Source: Golubevia sp. BC0850 (Eukaryota > Basidiomycota > Exobasidiomycetes > Golubeviales > Golubeviaceae). Taken from it: DNA of 64,000 nucleotides. Both the position numbers and the translations under genes were made by a program. Of this stretch, positions 61,401 to 64,000 are shown in pieces. Positions within the stretch are counted from its first letter, which is position 1. Each line of letters begins with the position of its first letter. The stretch spans positions 62,001 through 126,000 of the forward strand of contig JAAVVG010000029.1 in the NCBI GenBank assembly GCA_012976225.1, given 5' to 3'. The notes under the pieces are model-generated. The model did not search any database, had not been told where the DNA came from, and worked only from the letters and a program-made list of their open reading frames with translations.

Positions 61401-61853
61401 ACTGGAAGGCGAAGGCAGTCCGCTGTAGTCTCTTCGACAAAGGAGGGCAGCGTTTAAGCACGACTCCTGGTCATCAAAATAGGAACCACAGCAACTTGCA
61501 TCTGTCTACTCGACCCCTACCTATCTTCAGCAGTGTCTACCGATATGCCTTGAAGACTAAATTTGTTTCATCGAATTACCTTCAACCACGCACTCCCAAC
61601 TGCCCTTTTTGACGCTTAAAACTCTAGTCCCCACGCACGCAGCGACCCAGTCCTAAATTGCCAGAGGCTCAGAATACTCACGAGCGACTCCGCCCAATTC
61701 ACCAAACTTCTTCTTCCTTGGAACATCTTCGTCGCCCTTCGACAGAACGTGAGGCTCGTTTGAGCTGGAGTTGGAAGCAGCGACCTTCGCTTGAGGGGAC
61801 TCAACTGGTGCTTCATAAGCAGGTGGTGCAGGTGAGATGTCTTGAGCTGACAT
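58457..61853 (-). CDS. Major facilitator transporter, GIT1/phosphate-transporter-like, with micro-exons
   Basis: Twelve-helix plasma-membrane carrier of the phosphate/glycerophosphodiester type, about 552 residues. I resolve fifteen exons: 61853-61682, 61221-61195, 61092-61087, 60920-60917, 60813-60458, 60367-60287, 60208-60189, 60116-59988, 59895-59797, 59725-59719, 59585-59312, 59220-59117, 59024-58996, 58872-58810 and 58743-58457. Motifs are [20 protein letters not shown] (helix 1), [16 protein letters not shown] (MFS motif A), [56 protein letters not shown] and [18 protein letters not shown]. Four exons are 4, 6, 7 and 20 nt. All phases agree except the last junction, which is one base short. 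Substrate (phosphate, glycerophosphoinositol or an organic acid) is unknown. Confidence 0.87.
60943..60960 (+). repeat. GA dinucleotide repeat inside an MFS intron
   Basis: Run of GA repeats (GAGAGAGAGAGAGAGAGG) between the 6-nt and 4-nt micro-exons; on the coding strand it is a CT-rich tract upstream of the 4-nt exon's acceptor, so it may serve as its polypyrimidine tract. Confidence 0.7.
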
Positions 61854-62499
61854 AGTGATGGATTGATCTCAAGAGGTTGAAGAGACTGAGAAGTTGATAG
61901 GATCAATGAAAAGGAGGGAGGAAAGATGAGAGAACAAGAAAAGAATTCTCATTAGAGATTTAGAAAACGTGTTAGCGATAGAGGCGCTTATCGTGTGCGC
62001 CGACGGTCCTGACGGGCGGTTGTTCTAAATGGAGGCACTTCGTCTGCAGAATCAAAAATGACCTTGCCGAAAGGGACCTCGTGGAACGAGCAAGATTGTC
62101 CTCCTTTCTCCTGATTCTCCTCTACCCCTTCCTTTCCTCCCTTCCCAACCCAATGGAAAAGAGAAACCAGAACGTGCTGAAGAAGATCAGACTCAGACGG
62201 CTCGCTCGAAAGCTCGAAGACAAGCCGTGAAGCACGAAGAACTTGACATTGACACATTACAAACGAATTTGCCACCCGTTACAAAGCAGAAAGACAGACG
62301 CAGAGAGCAGTTCTCCAGCTCATTCAAATTCTGGGATCGAAGCGCAAGTCTGTTGCAAGGGGGGGATTCTCAGAGAAGAGAATCTGGATAGAGACCGGTG
62401 GTCAGTCTCTCGCCTCTCCGACGTTCTTAAGCTTCGCCTTTTCTGTATATTTCCCTCGAATCTGCCCGAACTTCCTTCTTCGCAATGCTGCTCAACTAA
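61854..62499. other. Intergenic between the hydrolase 3' end and the MFS start
   Basis: Holds the MFS promoter and the hydrolase 3' flank (both genes on the minus strand). Minus-strand open frames here lack family character. An additional last exon of the hydrolase could hide here but was not found. Confidence 0.4.
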
Positions 62500-63946
62500 C
62501 TAACTCACATTAACTTGCTCGTCAATCCAATCGGCATCGACCTTGGAGTCTCCAGGACCTGCTGCCCAATGACCCCAGATGGAATCAATCACTTTGAGTT
62601 CAGAAGTCACTTTCCCCATGATTTGGTGTTCGATCTCTGAGTCTTCAGGTGGAAAATAGAGGTCGGTCTTGCATGGCATAATGAGAGTCTTGGCTTTGAT
62701 TCCTCTGAGAGCTCTTTCAAAAGCCTTCTCGTCTTCTTCATTCAGCAATTCTCCATTTCCACGCGCTCCAAATCTACCACCTGAAGATTTAAGAACGTCT
62801 CTCTTGGAAGCACCTGCGTACTGGGGAAGACTTCCAATGTCTCCGTGTCTCCAAGTATGGACGTGATAAAGAAGGTTGTTTGCATCCTGGAATCGACAAA
62901 GATTGAAGATCGTTAGACGATGGACTTGGAAGATGAGTTGTTGACAGCTGGATCTCTCACCTTGGAGCAAAAGTACTTTTCCCAAAATCCAGTCATAACG
63001 TCTTCGTGAGACTTCAATCCGAAGTACTTGGCGAACCCCTTCTCTCTGTGGGAGTATGGAAAGGGTAACACACAGTCAGATCTCATGAGATACGACGACG
63101 GGAGAATGGAAGAGCTCACCTGTAGAAACTTTGAGGTTTGAGATAATGAGAAGATGTCAGAAGGCTGAGCGAAACGAGGTGTGAGCGACCCATGCAAATT
63201 TCCGTTAATTTACCTCTGAGAGAATGCCCAACCAGAGTAGACTCTAGCTAGAGCCTTCAATCCACGTAGAGGTTGTTCTTGGTAGTTTCCTCCATTCCAA
63301 CCAGCTGAGTCGGTGGTGATTCCTCCCGCGACTCCCTCTAAGAAGGCGATATTGTGATCGGAAGTTCTAGCGCTGCCGCACATGGGGATGGCGAGTTGAA
63401 CCATCTCTGGGAAGGCTGCGGCCCAAGTAAACGTTTGTCCAGCTCCCATAGACCACCTATAAAGAGGAACGAGACAAGTGGTGATAAGTAAAGTTCTCTT
63501 TCATCACCCTCTTCTCATCAAAGACTCGCCCAATGACGGCGTAGATCTTTTCGATACCGAAATGTTCAGTGACAAGCTTATGTTGAGCTCTGACATTGTC
63601 GAAGAATGTGGCTCTGGGTAGGTTGATTCCACCTTTCTCTCCTTTGGTGTTTGAGGGAGAGGTCGATTCTCCGCCTCCAAAAAGCCCGGGCACGATGATG
63701 AAGAACTTTGAAAGATCAAGAGCCTTTCTTGGATGGTCTGGAGTCGATATCAACCATTCATTACCATCAGTGATGGTTCCAGAATACCAAGTTGGCTGAT
63801 AGATAGGGTAGGGCAGAGAGAGAAGAGGCAAGTACTTGATCTCTCGAAGAGCGAAGGAGACCATCTCACAAATTCTGCCTCAATACTTACGTAGACAATG
63901 CATGGGTTCCTCTTGTCTCCATACGTGCGATAAGCTAAATAGGCAC
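62500..63946 (-). CDS. Alpha/beta hydrolase, homoserine O-acetyltransferase-like (5' end outside the window)
   Basis: Six exons are visible: 63946-63891, 63795-63530, 63456-63214, 63128-63120, 63045-62961 and 62886-62500. The first visible one follows an intron acceptor, so the start lies beyond the right edge. The fold is clear: AYLAYRTYGDKRNPCIVY, FFIIVPGLFGGGESTS, then YAVIGWSMGAGQTFTWAAAF (nucleophile elbow GWSMGAG, Ser), SGWAFSQSFYREKGFAKYFG, WEKYFCSKDANNLLYHVHTW and KAKTLIMPCKTDLYFPPEDS (Asp). IDSIWGHWAAGPGD supplies the His. This is the MetX-like acetyltransferase/hydrolase family, of which fungi have several uncharacterised members. One intron starts with GC and one exon is 9 nt. It ends DEQVNVS at a TAG, slightly shorter than relatives. 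Confidence 0.85.
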
Positions 63947-64000
63947 CTGATGACGGAGAAGATGAGGATCAGCGTCAGCCTCCAATCTCGAATGAGTCTC

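Overview
This window is nuclear DNA from a fungus, most likely a basidiomycete and possibly a yeast-like Pucciniomycotina; nothing in it fixes the genus. Almost every gene is split by short introns with GTGAGT/GTAAGT donors and CAG/TAG acceptors. Divergent gene pairs share promoters of only 118-252 bp. The gene set is typical of fungal chromosomes: a TRK potassium transporter, Erv14, UDP-glucose pyrophosphorylase, Cox23, a complex I MWFE subunit, Met7, Rtp1, Gpi1, a PROPPIN, a Sel1-repeat protein, a SWI3/SMARCC subunit and a GIT1-like MFS carrier. I saw no transposon, viral element, CRISPR array, rRNA or tRNA.

Layout: 1-110 is a probable gene tail. 0.5-6.3 kb holds TRK and ERV14 (both -). 7.4-9.0 kb holds an F-box-like gene (+) with frame breaks. 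9.9-11.4 kb is an NAD(P)-dependent reductase (+). 12.0-15.7 kb is the divergent pair UGP1 (-) and COX23 (+). 16.2-19.0 kb is the divergent pair of a Gfo/Idh/MocA oxidoreductase (-) and NDUFA1 (+). 19.5-21.7 kb is MET7 (+). 22.5-23.3 kb is an unidentified, poorly resolved gene (+). 23.8-30.5 kb is the divergent pair RTP1 (-) and an uncharacterised gene (+). 31.2-33.5 kb has a small secreted protein (+) and a peroxisomal enoyl-CoA isomerase (-). 34.0-41.2 kb has GPI1 and a Zn2Cys6 regulator (both +). 41.6-42.2 kb is a 67-residue gene. 42.5-50.1 kb is the divergent pair of a giant PROPPIN (-) and a DSF2-like Sel1 protein (+). 52.1-57.6 kb is the divergent pair SWI3/SMARCC (-) and a PARP-type zinc-finger protein (+). 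58.5-61.9 kb is the MFS carrier (-). 62.5 kb to the right edge is an alpha/beta hydrolase (-) cut by the window.

The genes are mainly housekeeping and do not form one pathway. Themes recur: secretory/GPI biology (ERV14, GPI1), cell-wall precursor supply (UGP1), mitochondrial respiration (COX23, NDUFA1), lipid oxidation (enoyl-CoA isomerase) and chromatin (SWI3, PARP-type finger).

The most striking signal is gene structure. Several genes only read correctly if micro-exons of 4, 6, 7, 9, 13, 20 and 23 nt are included. Two of these (6 and 4 nt) are consecutive in the MFS carrier and encode part of its conserved first-helix motif. The hydrolase also has a GC-AG intron. Separately, three genes show one-base frame breaks, at least two of them at or near homopolymer runs; these could be assembly errors or real lesions.
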